From: Fragilariopsis cylindrus CCMP1102
Taxonomy: Eukaryota; Bacillariophyta; Bacillariophyceae; Bacillariales; Bacillariaceae
Reading direction: 5' to 3'
NCBI GenBank assembly: GCA_900095095.1
Contig: FMBT01000435.1
Span: 47,085 to 111,084 of the forward strand
Length of the DNA stretch: 64,000 nt
Positions within the stretch are counted from its first letter, which is position 1. Each line of letters begins with the position of its first letter. A program made the position numbers and the translations under genes. The notes below the pieces were generated by a model, which was not told where the DNA came from, searched no databases, and worked only from the letters and a program-made list of their open reading frames with translations. Below, one piece after another: positions 1 to 12,320 of the stretch.

Positions 1-628
1 GTATAGTTGTTTCCTTAATAGAGGATTTACTATATGGTTTCATTGGATATCTATATTACATCTTGTGACACAATTTCAATCGAAATTTATTGAGAAATTT
101 TTAATCTTATCGGGAACATCTATATCATTAGGTTGGTATTCAACTTTATTATGGGAATGTATATATCATGGCCGATACTTTGATGCACTGTATAATAATG
201 TGGATGTATTATATGATTACATACCATCATCTATTATGTCATCACATCCGTTTACACCAATAATAATAATTCACATATTTGATTTACTAGGTCATCCTTT
301 TTGACATATTACTTTTGGCGAAGGTATAACAATAACAAAAACAACAACAGCAGCAACAATTCTATTGCTACCACTCCTCCTCCTGATAATAGAGACAAAA
401 ATAATAATAAAAGTATTCATATTGTTGATGAAATATGTACATGGCCGGTACTTATATCAGCATATATATTTTCAAGAGTATGGAGTATACCATAATTTTG
501 GTTACTTTGGTTTATTTTATGTTGGATTTGATGTATATATTATTGATTCATTAGATATGTGGTATCCAGCATATACTACTGAAACTATTGTTTACAGTTC
601 ATTAATACTACGAAAATTTATTAATTAA
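1..628 (+). CDS. 3' part of a multi-span membrane protein gene, frame broken
   Basis: The reading frame is already open at the window edge, so the start lies upstream. The product is hydrophobic and aromatic-rich, with segments such as SGTSISLGWYSTLLWE and a later segment containing GYFGLFYVGFD that look like membrane spans; a short N-rich linker lies between. The frame breaks in a run of five T at 298-302, after which the next frame continues sensibly (TYYFWRR), and it changes again near 490, after which the original frame runs to a stop at 626-628. The first break is explained by one missing base; the second would need one extra or two missing bases. I do not recognise the family. A TLC-type or related integral membrane protein is possible but unproven. 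It could be intact with sequence errors or a decaying gene. Confidence 0.5.
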
Positions 629-724
629 TTAATAACTAAGTCTTTAAAAAGCAGAGCAATGTATAGTAATAGAAACAAAACCTAATAAAAAGTTAACCCA
701 TTCTAAAAATATTATTCTATCTTA

Positions 725-3700
725 TCAAACCAGTAATAACATATCCAATAAACTTTTTGCTTCGGCGCATAATTGACTTTGAGTTCTATCATTTCAGGAG
801 AAGTTCCGTATTTGTTTCGTAAATCACTTTCTTTTGCACGACAACGATTGTATCGTTTTTGAGCTAAATCAATAGGTGTTCCAACTAATCTTTAATGCCC
901 CGTTCACTTCTTCTGTTTGGATCAGCACCCAACCGTAATATTCTATGCAACAAAGATGTAGGAGCCATAAGTTCAATAGCAGCATACAATAATGAAGTAC
1001 CATTTAAACCTCGAACATTTGATGTTAGCTTTAATGATGACGATACGGATGATGATGACGATTGTTCCTGATTGAACCTTTCAATAGTTTCAATCTGAGT
1101 TTTCAATGAATCGATAATCTCTTTTTTCTTGATAGTGATATAGTCTCTCTCTGCACTACGATGCTTTGCAACAATACATATCACACCAACTGATTCGACA
1201 CGTTTTGTTATATCAACCGAAAATGAACCATCCTTTGGACATTTCTGTTCAATTTCGTTTAATGTAAATACAAACGATCCAAGCTTATTGGAGGAAAATT
1301 ATCGTCCAGACTACCCTCGGCAATGTCAATCACCAGCCGTCGATTATCCAACGTAATATTGTGGTTGTTATTTACTCTACGATGAAATAACTCCTCGTCG
1401 TCGTCAATTTTGTCAGAGTATGATATATAGTCAGACATTTTGCGAACGGGTAGATTACCCAACTCCGAGACCGGAAATTGAGTTCGTACTGATCCACTGA
1501 TGACATTACTTCTCCCAGAAACTACACTAGATTCGAATTCCAACTCAAGATGTTTTAACTCAAAGGAGATGACAGTCCAGGATCTCAAAGATAAAGCCTT
1601 CTCGATCAAGTGGGTACTGTTAATGTATAACTTCAACACTTTCTTTTTAGCCTCAAGATCATTCTCCGTATGAATCGCACTAAACTGAGTGGAAAGTTTG
1701 ATTTTCTCGATCTCCCTTCCAACGTAATTATACTGTTCACGTAGAACGGAATCAAATGACGCCTTGTTAAGAGCAGGCCCATTTTCGAGCACATATATTA
1801 AATCCCTGCATGACTTATTCTGGACAGCATCCAGTAGAGTATCTTTAATAGGTGCCGCATGATGAGTTATACTAGGCATTTGTACTTGATTCTCTGTTTG
1901 GGTGGTTGGGTGTTGCTGGGTGGAGTGTTGCCATCCCCTTGATGATGAGCCCAGCGATTGCTTTGATTCGGATTTCCTTCTATTGTGATAACTCGACCCA
2001 TTCATGTTCGAATTAGATATACTTCTATTCGGACCTGACCTACTTTGATCCATTCTTCGATCCACACCAATACAATTCGCACCTCCGGCCCATCCGTGAT
2101 AATTATTGCCAGTCCAGCTCCCCTTAGTGTTCCAATTGCTATCAGATACAGATTTGGATTCTGTATTTGATGATGAAGGATGATTATTTTCTAAAATGAC
2201 ACGCAACATCTGTCTCTTTTTGCTTGCATGAAGGTAGAAAGATTGAAGATCAGTGTGGCTTGACACCGTCTTGCGACGTTCTGCCACCATTACAGCCATC
2301 ACTTGCGTTCCGACTTTAATCCTGACATCCATAGATAATTGGCCATCGGCAAATTTTGAGAAAAGAACGCATTTCGATCGTAAATTCTGCCCATATTCTG
2401 TTCTAAAATATCCCCCGAGAGGTCGTGTTGCATCGAAAGCAACTTCGAACGTTGAATTAACCGTGGGGTCAATGAACGATGGACGGGCCGTGGGATGAAT
2501 AAACGAGGGGCGTCGTATATCATTGTTGCTTACCGAGTGCGGGAATATAACCTGTCCTAGATCGACGTTCTTCGTCACATCAATTGATCCGTGTGAAGTC
2601 TTTCTTTCAGGTAAACTATTCTGCGACCCTTTCGAAGAAGCCTTGTATGGCGGTCTCTTACTGGAAGAAGCTTGGACACTTCTGTCTCCTTGCTTCGCAC
2701 CCCTACAAAAAATATCATCCCATTCTCCTTCGCATCCACAACCTTCACTACATCGAACACCAAACATGCCATTATACATGCGATGCTTCTGATGTAACGA
2801 CCACATATCAATCAATCTATTGGTCAACTCTGCGTATGTTCCTGTTGGATATTCCTTCTTCAATAGAGGAACAAATCTTGGTACAAAATATTGAAAGATT
2901 CCGCAAATTCTTCCTTCTAACTCTTGTTCCGTCTCGACATTCTTCTTGCCCTTTATCTCTTGCTTTGAAATATAGTCTTTCACTACATTAGCAACCAGTT
3001 CGGGTAGTTGTGAGATACAATTACAACTGTCACCACAAGTTTCTCCAAATAATAGTTTGTGCTGCACCCACATGCTGGACAATATAGATCTTTCGTGTAT
3101 TTCCGTATCTTTGTAGTCAAGATGGACAAGAGGTCTTAATTTCTTTTCAAATTCACCAAATCGTTGCAAAGGATTTTTTACTCTTGTTTCATTATGACTA
3201 CTACCACTTTCTTGTTCATTATCATCGAAGTTGCCTGAATCTACATCTGCTAGAGGAAACTCAGCGTCGTCGTTTGTTGGGGTTACGGCGTGCGATTCGT
3301 TATCGTGAAGGTCATCTACAGAAGATTCACCTTGCACATCCCACCTCCGCTTTTTGACATTGACTGTCGCTACAGATTTCCCTTTCTTATCATCACCTCG
3401 ATTTTCCTTGCAATCATCGGATTGATTTGTCAACAATTCAGAGGGAAGAGGAGGAGGTGATGGTAGTAGTGGTGGTGCATTCAATGTCTGGTAAAAGTTT
3501 GGATCGTACGGCTTACCATCACGTCTTCGAAGATTTTGTATCAATCGATTTGGTACACGTTCTAAGTTGGCATACCTTGAAAGACAAATAGTCATTATGA
3601 CCAATTCCTTAGATTTATCTTTCATAGCTTCAGTTACAATTCTTTTCAATTCTGATGCATCCGATATTTTTAGTCCATCAATTGATAGTATAGCACATCC

Positions 3701-5428
3701 ATTTTCACATGCTTCATGTCCACCTAAGGCTTGAGCTAACCCTTTGTCCGGTACAACCCGGTTCATCCAAAGTCCACCCGTGGATTGTAGTTGCTGCTGC
3801 TGCTGTTGTTCCCCACCAACTATAGAAAATTGTGAAAATTTTATACCAATCACATCTTTATGTATATCTAATTCAACGTCAAGTTCCAACGAATAATCGT
3901 CATCTAGTATTCTTTTAAGATTAACAAATGCAATCCGTTTTCGTACATAAGCTTGTGTATGATCTTTCAACATGTCCAAATATTTTTCTCTTCCTTTATC
4001 ATTATCATCGATGACGATACAAGAGACACTGCGAGCTTCCAGTAAATACGAACTACCATGAGGATCATTCGGATCATGATCAGAGATATTCACCATCCAG
4101 GTAGAACTATTATTTCGGATATTAGTAGGTATCTTGTTTGATACAGGTTTGATGACATTGTAGCAAAACTCATCACGGGTAAATAGTAGCTCATTGTCAT
4201 GGTAACCACCAGAATTTGTTGGAATATATTTTGGAAGAGTTTGTCGAATACTTTTGAATTTGATTTCATCTACTGTCCCGCTAACCTTCGACGACGATAC
4301 CAACACTCCATTCGTGCTAGATCCTTCATGGAGCGCTCTCGTGAAGTGAACCATCGGACTATCATCCCCATCAGGACCTGAACTACTAATAGTTTTTCCT
4401 TCAGTATCTTTGGTGTGACTACAAGCAATAGCCACGCCATCGTTGTTACCGCAAGATTCTGAGGAAGAGGATGCTTTCGTTGTCGTTTTTTCCTGTATTG
4501 TAGGATGATGATTTCTTTTTCGTTTACGAATATTCTTCCATCCTAAATTATTTGATGTTTTATTCTCCGTTGTTTCATTTTCATTTATATTTCCATCCAT
4601 ACGACGAATAGGATAAGATTTCACAAACTCTAGATCTTCCGCTGCTGTTATGTTTTCTAATAAAGTTTGCATAATATCATTTTCTTCAGATATGGATATT
4701 TTTTTATCAAGTAAATCCATTATGTATTGTTCCTCCTCCTTTTCTTCGGCACACGTAACTAATTCATCGAGTCGATTCATTACCCAATCTTCCACTAACT
4801 GTTGTTGTTCGTCATTCATCCACCATGGTTGTTCCTTCTTTTTTTCCTTCATTTTAGCATGGACGACTACATCATTGGGATTTCTTGGTCTTGGTCGTCG
4901 TCGCAAAATCGTATTAGTAAATTCATCGTCAGAAGAGTCCAAAACATAATCATCACACTCACCGCTGTCACAAGCAGACGACGATGATTGCTGTTGTTGT
5001 TGTTTTATTTCTTTGTCTTTGTTATTGCTACTGATATTATCTTTTTCTGGATTATTATTCTTTTCTCGTGAAACATCACTCGTCATCGTCATTGTTGGTT
5101 CTAGTTTGGTCGATTCTGGTAATGTAATTAAATTAGTAGTGTTGTGATCACTATCAGGAGTCTTAGCAGAGGAAGCTGCTGCTGCTACTGCTGCTTGTAC
5201 TAGTATTTGTATTTGAGCTTCGAATGGTGATGCTTGGGGTACTGGGCCTGCTGAATGTGTTTGTGTTTGTATCTGTATTTGAGCTTCGGGTGGTGCTACA
5301 GCTGTAATTCCATCCAGATTAAATACTGCTCGAGGCCTCGAACCCCCCGGTCTGGGTCGACGTTGTGGCCGTGGTCGTCGAGCATGACGACCACCTTGTG
5401 CACCTTGTGGAGGTGGTATGTCTGCCAT
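725..5428 (-). CDS. Paralogue A of a large PDZ-like / Cys-rich / ankyrin protein
   Basis: Function unknown. The product would be about 1,568 residues, starting at the ATG at 5428. In order it has a basic Arg/Pro N-terminus (RPRPQRRPRP), a long low-complexity acidic and Q-rich region, a first PDZ-like fold (about 3590-3840, with ENGCAILSIDG), a cysteine cluster (about 2680-3080, CGDSCNC to CSEGCGCEGEWDDIF), a second PDZ-like segment (about 2190-2450, LGGYFRTE) and ankyrin-like pieces (about 1730-1830 and 900-1020). It aligns along its length with the gene at 16274-22798. The frame breaks at three short runs (1295-1298, 891-893, 778-780); each is restored by one extra base and each restored stretch matches the paralogue. 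It has no intron where the paralogue has one, and it stops just before the region that in the paralogue carries a CCCH-like finger. A protein-protein scaffold is a reasonable inference. Confidence 0.8.
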
Positions 5429-5884
5429 GATATTTGATTATGGTTTTCGATTGTTATTATTTTATGTGAGCTATAGAAGCGAATAACATCGTCGGTGTTG
5501 TGCACACGGGGTAACGTTACGGTACTGTGTATGTGATTTGAGAATGTTCAGGAGAAATTAAATTTCCTCCACAAGAAACAACGCCACAAGCCGTATTACT
5601 TTCACCGTAGTATGGAGATGTCACGCTAAAAAGAGCCTAAGGTAGTCTTTAAAATGTCAGTCGTGTACATTTGTAGCCTCGCGCAATTTTTTAAATTCAT
5701 TATTTTTAATAAATCATTTTTATCTACTGTAATTCACAAGAACAAGAATGACTCATAAACAAAACAGCAACAAGCAAACAGGAACATCGACGCCAATCGG
5801 AAGGATTGAGATAAAGACTTACGATATACTAGTAGCATCAATCGTTATTACAGTTTCGTTTCATTGATTCTTTTTTGCTTCATC
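5429..5884. promoter_or_regulatory. Shared head-to-head promoter region
   Basis: About 456 bases between two divergently transcribed starts. It is AT-rich and carries no convincing coding sequence or RNA gene. Presumed to hold both promoters; I see no clear TATA box or repeated element. Confidence 0.4.
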
Positions 5885-6415
5885 ATGATATCACATTACC
5901 ATCAGATGTTCCTTCGGTACGCCCAAACTCATCCGAAATCGTTAGGTCTTTCATTACTAGGTGGTACGACGTTGATGAGTATCATTCTTTTTAAGATTAT
6001 TGATGATGGACATGAAGATTATAACTACGCCAAAAAACGTAGCAATGATCCGAATAATCAAACAAAAATGACCATGGATGGAGCACGATTAATTGCCATG
6101 TTAGAGAATGCGAAAGAAAGTTCATCAACAGAAAATGTAGAGAATGCTGTCAATGCACAAGAACAATTTATGTTACCGGGACGACATCGGAATGTACCAA
6201 AATTTATGGATAAAATTGATCGACGAAGTTTAGAAATACTGGAAAAACAACATCACAAAATTGATAATGAGGATGATGATGAGTATGAAGAGGACTATGA
6301 TTATGAAGATGATGATGATGATGATGTTGATGATGAATGGAATAGCAGAAGAAAATTAAAAGAAGAAGGATCAGGATCAGCAGGAGAAGAAACTGCTATA
6401 GATTTTTGGAAATGA
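5885..6415 (+). CDS. Small single-span protein with an acidic tail
   Basis: A 176-residue protein. The first ATG in the open frame is at 5885; an earlier TTG codon is not a likely eukaryotic start. A hydrophobic stretch near residues 18-37 (SLGLSLLGGTTLMSIILF) would make one membrane span, so the remainder probably faces one compartment as a soluble tail. The middle is charged and helical, and the C-terminal third is a run of Asp and Glu (EDDDEYEEDYDYEDDDDDD) followed by a basic patch. There is no intron or frame break. I do not recognise a family. A mitochondrial or ER membrane anchor is possible, but nothing in the sequence decides between them. Confidence 0.65.
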   Translation: MISHYHQMFLRYAQTHPKSLGLSLLGGTTLMSIILFKIIDDGHEDYNYAKKRSNDPNNQTKMTMDGARLIAMLENAKESSSTENVENAVNAQEQFMLPGRHRNVPKFMDKIDRRSLEILEKQHHKIDNEDDDEYEEDYDYEDDDDDDVDDEWNSRRKLKEEGSGSAGEETAIDFWK

Positions 6416-7127
6416 TCATTATATTTGATTTGTTCGTTGTCGTTCTGAGTGAGCCACGTTATGTAAGGCATAATAAATAATACACTTCACTTTCTCAGTC
6501 AGTGTCCAAAAACATACATTATGTTTGTTTATTTGTTTCGGTTTTTGCATTGTCTCGGAAATTAAAGTTTTGCAAACGAATAAGAAATAGCAAGAAAAAT
6601 CTGATATGCACAACGTCGTCGATGCGTCTATCTTGATTCCTATGTGGGTTGTCAAATAATTCCGGGCATGTGTGTGTGAGTGTGTGTAACTTACATCAAG
6701 GATCATTCAATGCTACTACTTTTTATTTATATTGTTGTGCCGCCATCGCTAGTTTACACTGCAATAATGCTGGCCATAACTACAGGTATTGTAGCGCCAA
6801 CGTTGGCCTACTAGTTTGGTACACTGAAAACATTTCTCTCATTACAAGATTAGGATGGGGTATAAAATTATTATTATCCCCGTTCCCAGTCCCATCTACA
6901 GTATCGTAACGCTCTAATAACGAAAACAAATATAACACTAGTTGATACAATAATAACAGATAAAAAATGTATTGTTACTTTAGTTATTATACATGTGATC
7001 TATTCGATCATTGTTGCTTCCCTATTGCGCACCCACCTTAGCGTGTCGCGTCATAATTTTATTATGTACTCGTATATGTTCTTAGTGTTTTGTAATCGTT
7101 TCTCGTGTAAATAGATGTAAATTTGAA
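6416..7127. other. Tail-to-tail spacer without a gene
   Basis: This lies between the 3' ends of a plus-strand and a minus-strand gene. It holds short GT-rich stretches (TGTGTGTGAGTGTGTGT near 6667) and no credible open frame. It presumably contains both 3' untranslated regions. Confidence 0.5.
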
Positions 7128-10100
7128 TTATTTCGTGGTCGTGATTGTCAATGTTTTAGGTGGATGCTCCTTCTTTTCACTATGATGAGAAGAATGACGG
7201 CATTTATTCCAACTTTTTGAATATTCAAATGAGAACCGGCTGCCATAACCGACCATATGACGAAGTACCTCTCGTATACTGTCTAAGCTGCATGGCTTTG
7301 GTAGATACCCAGCCGCACCATTGTCAATACAATATTGTCGGAATGAATCCGAAACATGAGCAGTGACAAAAATAACTTTTGGGATGGGGTGTCCACCATC
7401 ACGTTTGTTGAGCGCACGACAAGCTTCAACGCCATCCATTTTTGGCATTTGCATGTCCATCAGGACAAGATCAAAAGGTTGCTTGGCTTCCATCTCGACG
7501 GCTTCCAAGCCATTATTGGCAATGGTAACCATCGTGACACCACATCGATTCAGAAGTCTCTTCATGACCTTTTGGTTCACAAGATTGTCTTCGGCAATTA
7601 ATATTCTTAGCCCAGAAATCAGTTCATCCCCTTCATCGCCAAGAGCTCTCGAACATGCCTTGGCTGGATTTCCTAATAGTTCTTGGCCAAAGTCTCCCAG
7701 ATACTGGATCAGGACAGAGGGGAAAACCTCCATTAGAGAGCGCCAATGCTTCTTTGTCTTTTCTATTCCATATTTAGGACCAAATGTTACCAAACACGAC
7801 CTAGAATTTTCCTTTAAGAGTTCGAATGATTTTGCATCGTAAAGATCTTCCTGTACTAAACAAATATACGTCATTTCTGGCACTAGCGCCCCTTCCGAAC
7901 TGATTAGTGTAACGAGATCGTCCATATTATGGAAATGAGTACAGTTAACCTTGAACGCAGCAAAGATATTTTGAACCAACGTAGTTTGCGGGTCAGTTTC
8001 ATCCGCCACAAAAAGTATCGACGTCGAACCAAGCCTGTCGGAGAACTCTTTAATGTTAATAGGACGATCAACGAACGGAATTTCCACTTTAAAATCCGTC
8101 CAGCTTCCAACATCACTGTCTACAGAAATCTTACCATCCATGGCTTCGACAAGCTTTTTTGTGATCGAAAGCCCTAGACCGGTGCCCCCAACTGTGTTAG
8201 TTAAACCAGTTTCGGACTGACGAAAGGGCTCAAAGATCTTATCAAAGTCCTCCGATCCAATTCCTTTGCCATAATCTTTGACGGAAAGGACCAGCATTTT
8301 TTTGTCATCGGCAATAGTAACATTGAAATCGATTCTACTTTCTTCGTTACTAAACTTGATGGCGTTACCCAGCAAGTTGTATAGAATTTGTTGGACCCGT
8401 CGACTATCCGTAGCAATGCATTCTGGGAGGAGAGGATCAAACGTAGCAATAATGTTCAAACTTTTGTCAACAGCTATCTGGCTTGTCTTCACTAAATGAA
8501 TTACTGCACCAAGAGTTTCCTGAAAATTTACTTCTTTAACAAGAATTTCGACTTTCCCGCTCTCTAATTTCGAATCTATATGTGAGAAGAAAACAAAAAT
8601 GGTTAGCAACAGCAAGCGATGGTAAGCTGGTGTTACAAAATACTATTAGGCTGATTCTACATATCGTAGTAATAACTTACAATCGAGAACATCATCTACA
8701 ATCTGTCGTAGAAGTTTTCCACTAGATACGATCATTCCCATGCTCTCCTTTTGCATTTCATCAAGTTCCGTATCTTCAATCAAGCTCGACAAGCCGATGA
8801 TACAATTCAATGGCGTCCGAATCTCATGAGACATGGATGCAAAGTGTTGAAGTTGCATTGCAGACGAAGACGCAATCTTGTTATTGGCTATCGCTAAATC
8901 CGCATTTAATGCCTCAAGACGAGATGTTCGTTCCTTGACCTTCATCTCGACTTTAAGAGTCATGTCGACGTATTCAGCTGAAGGACGCTCTAATGGGTCA
9001 CGTGCGAAGCATTCGTTCATAAGTTTCGCCACCTTTGATGGACAATGTAATGGAACAGGTGGGCGTTTATTAATTTTTGGATTACAAACTTGTTTTACAA
9101 CATCGCTATACCTTTCTCCCTCATATGGTGGCCGACCAGAATAAATTTCATAAATAACGATACCAAGCGCATAAATATCTGATTCGGGGCTATTCACACA
9201 GTTCCCCTGTAGTAACTCTGGGCTCATCCAAAACGGTGTACCAACAGCTCCAATATGTGTTTTGCCGCCTGTGATACAAAACCAGATCAATATACAAGTT
9301 GGGTGAGCCAATTAGTGAGAAATATGAAGAATGCTGTGCTGTGCTGTGATGTGTTGTGCGAGACAAAATGAAACAAGAGAGCGACTAAGACTTACTCAAA
9401 CCAAAATCAGTGACCTTAGCACAAAGATTTTCATCAACTAATACATTCTGACTCTTCAAATCGCCGTGTATAACTGGTGGATTGGCACTATGCAGGAATC
9501 GTAATCCTTGTGCGACGTCTTTGAGTATATCTAAGATCTGTTCTGGTTTTAATACAATCGAATCATCTTGTAATACATCAAACAAACTTCCGTATCGCAT
9601 GTATTCCATAATTAGCATCGGATCATCTTTCCGTGACGGCATGACCGCTCCCATAACGGTTGTAATACAAGGATGTCGAAGGCGTGCCAACTGACGGATC
9701 TCTGCTACAAACTCCGACTTTAGATATAATTGAGTGTTATCGTCTCCTTTGTTGTCAAAGCAAAATCCTAACACACCACGTTTTTGATTGTATTGGCCAC
9801 TCATCATTACTTTGGATTGCATCATGCTGTTCATGATTGTATTTGGAGCACGGCTTTTCATACCACGATTCATCGGACCAGTTATTGCATTACCTAGAGA
9901 GAGAGAGAGAGATGAATGTGAGTGAATGTCGTCGGTTAAAACTTGAATATGCAAATAATGAATTGTGTTACAATGATTATATACTCACCGTTTTCAACAT
10001 CTTCGAGGATGCTACCACCACCACCCCACGAATCATTAGATGCGGACCATTTACTACTAGATTTACGAGGATCAAACAATGAATCACGTTCAGTTCCAGG

Positions 10101-11915
10101 AGGGATCACACGCTTGACAGCAACTTGTGTACCTCTATATTCTGCTAATAGAACCAGTCCGAAGGTACCCTGACCGATAATCGTAGCAGATCCATCACCG
10201 AAGTCTAATTCATCAATTTTAACAATCCATACCGAATCGGATTGTTTACGTTTATATTCAACGTAGTAATGAACAATGATGCCGACCAAAAGAAGTATTG
10301 GTAGAATAATACTCGGTATAAAGATGTACAATTGAACGCATGAATCACCGATCGGTACTGAATCAATACATTGGAGTTCATTGGGGATTTCACATGGTCG
10401 GCATAAACATTGGAATCCTTCACCACAATCCAATCCAATAACAGCACATGCAGTGTCAACTACCTCTTTCGATTTAAGGAAGGACCCCTCCGGACATGAA
10501 ATTGCATCATACAATTCAGCCGAACGGATACATCTCCATGTTAATGATTCTGGGTCCTTCTTGATAAAACCAACAGCTTCTTGCATACTACGTAATTGCA
10601 TATATGAAAGTGACGTTGTCCATTCAGCGTATTTGCCATTCGTTTGTGCCTTCAGAGCCTTCACAGCAATATCATGTGTAACACCACAGGGAATTGGTCC
10701 AGATGTATATAATTCTGATAGTGGTATTTGATTACAAGCAACTGTTGTTGAATTGATATTAGATTGATAACATTGATCAACAGATATACCGATATCAGCA
10801 TACGCTGCAACATTCAGCATAGCCTGTTGTACTTCTCTTGATACATCCTGACTAACATGCGTCAATGCTGCTATATTCCATTCAGCATATAATTCTGTTG
10901 AACTTTGAAATGGGAATGGCACACCATTAATTTCTAAACCTGGTTGTGGATTAATAATCTTAAATTTATCTAAATCAACAGGATTACCATCAGCATCCTT
11001 ACTTCGTTCAAGTTGATCAGTTCTAATAAAGCCCACATCAAAATCACCTGCCAATAATCCTTTCACAACTAATCCTTGATTACTTGTAAATACAAGTTGC
11101 TTTGGATCATCTAAATAATTCATACCGTTGTCAATCATTGCCTTAAATTGCATCTGACCTGATCCTAATCCAGAAATAGATGCAGCAGCAACCCTTTGAT
11201 CTTTTAAATCTAATACAGAATTAATATCATCTCGATTAGACAATGTTGCAATCACACCACCAAATTTTTCTAAATCATATATCTGACCAGATACTTTCCT
11301 TCGTGATACCTGACTTGCTAATGAATATGATTTATATTCACTTTCAATACAGGAATATGCGGATGGATTCACATAGATGAAATCAACTTTTCGTGATTCG
11401 GCATCGGAAAATAATGTTAAAAAATTTAATGGCTTTAATTCAAATTCAATGGGTGGATCAAATTTTTGTCCAGCAGTGGCTGTTAAATATTCATTAAATG
11501 TGGCATTAAATTCAGCATAGGCTGCATCAAAGCCACGTATCGCTAACACACCCACTGTATACTTTGGTTTGATCGCAATCGCACCTCCCCCGCCCACTGC
11601 CTCGTCTGGATCCCAATTGGTTGGTATATGACATACTTTATTATTATTATTATCGTCTTCGAGGAGGTTCATGACCTCATTATCATTCACAGTTACTGTT
11701 ACAGTTTCTGTCTCATTCACACCAGAATCCTCCTGTAAGTAACGGTGAGATTGTTCCGCCCAGTTGCTGTTGTTGTTTTGATAGTAGTTATTTGTTTTAG
11801 CCTTTATAGAAGACGTTACTACGCCTGCTACTAAAGGTGGTGAAGATAAGCATAACGTCACCACAACAACGAAAGCTAACGAATACAAAAGTAAAAAAGT
11901 TTCACCACCGAACAT
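7128..11915 (-). CDS. Receptor-like hybrid kinase: phosphonate-binding-type domain, Ser/Thr kinase, histidine kinase, receiver
   Basis: Four exons (11915-9989, 9893-9396, 9268-8681, 8575-7128) joined at clean GT-AG sites give 1,486 residues with no frame break. Residues 1-31 are a signal peptide. About 119-385 resemble periplasmic phosphonate-binding proteins of the PhnD type. A Cys-rich stalk follows, then one membrane span near 528-550. The kinase domain runs from about 570, with the Lys of VAVKRV near 600, HGDLKSQN instead of the usual HRD, a DFG and GTPFWMSPE, which suggests the TKL group. A histidine kinase follows with the phospho-acceptor His in MSHEIRTPLN (about 956), an N box (LLGNAIKFS), and glycine boxes (DYGKGI, GGTGLGL). 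The receiver has its Asp in LMDMQMP (about 1378) and its Lys in LPKP. It probably sits in the plasma membrane and senses a small external ligand. The ligand is inferred only from the fold; phosphonate itself is not shown. Confidence 0.9.
8576..8680 (-). other. Intron 3 of the hybrid kinase gene
   Basis: 105 bases, donor T/GTAAGT, acceptor TATAG, phase 1. Joining restores the conserved DVLDYSKLESG segment of the histidine kinase dimerisation domain, which confirms both splice sites. Confidence 0.9.
9269..9395 (-). other. Intron 2 of the hybrid kinase gene
   Basis: 127 bases, donor A/GTAAGT, acceptor CACAG, phase 1. It interrupts the activation segment just after DFGLS. Confidence 0.85.
9894..9988 (-). 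other. Intron 1 of the hybrid kinase gene
   Basis: 95 bases, donor G/GTGAGT, acceptor TAG, phase 1. A (CT)n tract of about 14 bases sits directly before the acceptor. Joining gives a continuous glycine-asparagine-alanine peptide between two parts of the kinase N-lobe. Confidence 0.85.
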
Positions 11916-12264
11916 AATTATTCTTGTGCGTGACGTGATTGTTGTGTTGTGTTTGTTTTGTGATATGAAACTAACTGTTGGGCGTATTCCACCTTATTCT
12001 TGCTACTCGTTTGGGTATTCGTCTCGTTCCTTTTATTAGTTCGTCTTCCCCTTCTCCTTTTGAATTCTGATTCAGTCGATCGTATAGTAATACTAATTGT
12101 AGATTGTTGTGGGTACACAGATGATATTTCTCAGTCCTAATCTCTGTTTTCGCTTTGTTCTCTTCGTGTTCTAGTAAGGATGTCACCGTGTTTTGTTCGC
12201 GACATAATAAAATAATACATACATTTCGTTTAAAAATAACAAAAAAAATCTGCTTTTGTTATTA

Positions 12265-12293
12265 GCGGAAAAAGAATACAGACGTTTTTCCGC
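12265..12293. repeat. 9-base perfect inverted repeat
   Basis: The arms GCGGAAAAA and TTTTTCCGC surround an 11-base loop. It lies about 350 bases before the hybrid kinase start and about 470 bases before the divergent FKBP start, so it could be a protein-binding site or an RNA hairpin in a leader. Confidence 0.6.
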
Positions 12294-12320
12294 GGAGTAT
12301 ATAACCCCGTCACGTTAGCG

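Noticed and set aside
725-5428. Calling paralogue A a pseudogene
   Set aside because: Nearly 1,390 codons are open and the later breaks are of the same one-base type as in essential genes, so decay is not shown.
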